Source: an uncultured Nitratifractor sp. (GTDB taxonomy: Bacteria > Campylobacterota > Campylobacteria > Campylobacterales > Sulfurovaceae). Taken from it: a stretch of 33,180 nt of DNA. This document shows positions 33,169 to 33,180 of the stretch, in pieces. The stretch covers positions 1-33,180 of the forward strand of contig CAJXJF010000012.1 of assembly GCA_913054475.1 (NCBI GenBank), read 5' to 3'. The notes beneath the pieces were generated by a model. That model had not been told where the DNA came from. It made no database searches and worked only from the letters and a program-made list of their open reading frames with translations. The position numbers and the translations under genes were made by a program. Numbering within the stretch: the first letter of the stretch is position 1; each line of letters opens with the position of its first letter.

Positions 33169-33180
33169 AGAGGGTGGAGT

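Noticed and set aside
1-33180. CRISPR array, insertion sequence, prophage or integron
   Set aside because: No regularly spaced direct repeats, transposase, integrase or attachment-site duplication was seen; the tRNA cluster is not flanked by an integrase gene.

Overview
The window reads as a chromosomal segment of a Campylobacterota (epsilonproteobacterial) bacterium of moderate GC, probably a free-living or vent-type lineage; the genus cannot be fixed from the sequence alone. Pointers are a zinc-ribbon coiled-coil protein resembling Helicobacter HP0958, a three-domain NifU-like protein with a NifS-like partner, the rpsP-khpA-rimM-trmD-rplS order, T-rich periodic tracts in place of a -35 box before rpmI, and heavy use of AGA and ATA codons. 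There is no phage, insertion sequence or CRISPR array.

Layout. 1-3606 (+): the end of an unrecognised gene, then asnB, ispE and smpB. 3745-7014 (+): a large FIST-PAS-PAS-GGDEF-EAL signalling protein, followed by 312 bases that look like a decayed small gene. 7327-12928 (-): rplS, trmD, rimM, khpA and rpsP behind an extended -10 promoter, then ffh and a hybrid histidine kinase. 12929-13270: a structured gap with a possible 28-residue ORF, leading to a Roadblock-like protein (+). 13747-19391 (-): a tightly overlapping run of pseudouridine synthase, DUF167, waaA, zinc-ribbon protein, Nif3-like protein and ligA. 19593-20055 (-): five tRNA genes (Pro, His, Arg, Arg, Leu) behind a consensus promoter. 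20243-24824 (+): rpmI, rplT, a CvfB-like S1 protein, folE, and a NifS-like/NifU-like pair. 25109-26568 (-): tcdA and surE. 26638-28078 (+): rsmD and an orphan peptide-transporter permease. 28126-32916 (-): plsC, an SH3-domain membrane protein, purQ, purS, purC and a C-terminal processing protease. The right edge carries a TTGACA box behind an A/T-rich tract, pointing to a strong promoter just outside the window.

Most of this is housekeeping: translation (ribosomal proteins, RimM, TrmD, RsmD, pseudouridine synthase, TcdA, SmpB, tRNAs), protein targeting (Ffh), envelope (WaaA, PlsC), nucleotide and cofactor synthesis (PurCSQ, FolE, IspE) and DNA ligation.

The standout is the pair at 22696-24824. 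The NifS-like protein keeps the cysteine-desulfurase fold and length but has lost the PLP lysine, the histidine next to it, the PLP-stacking histidine and the catalytic cysteine. Its translationally coupled NifU-like partner has lost the conserved cysteines of the IscU-type scaffold domain but keeps the four cysteines of the [2Fe-2S] domain and the CxxC of the Nfu domain. Both frames are intact, and a roughly 15-bp hairpin in front of the pair buries the only ribosome-binding-site-like sequence. This looks like a repurposed, non-desulfurase NIF-type complex.
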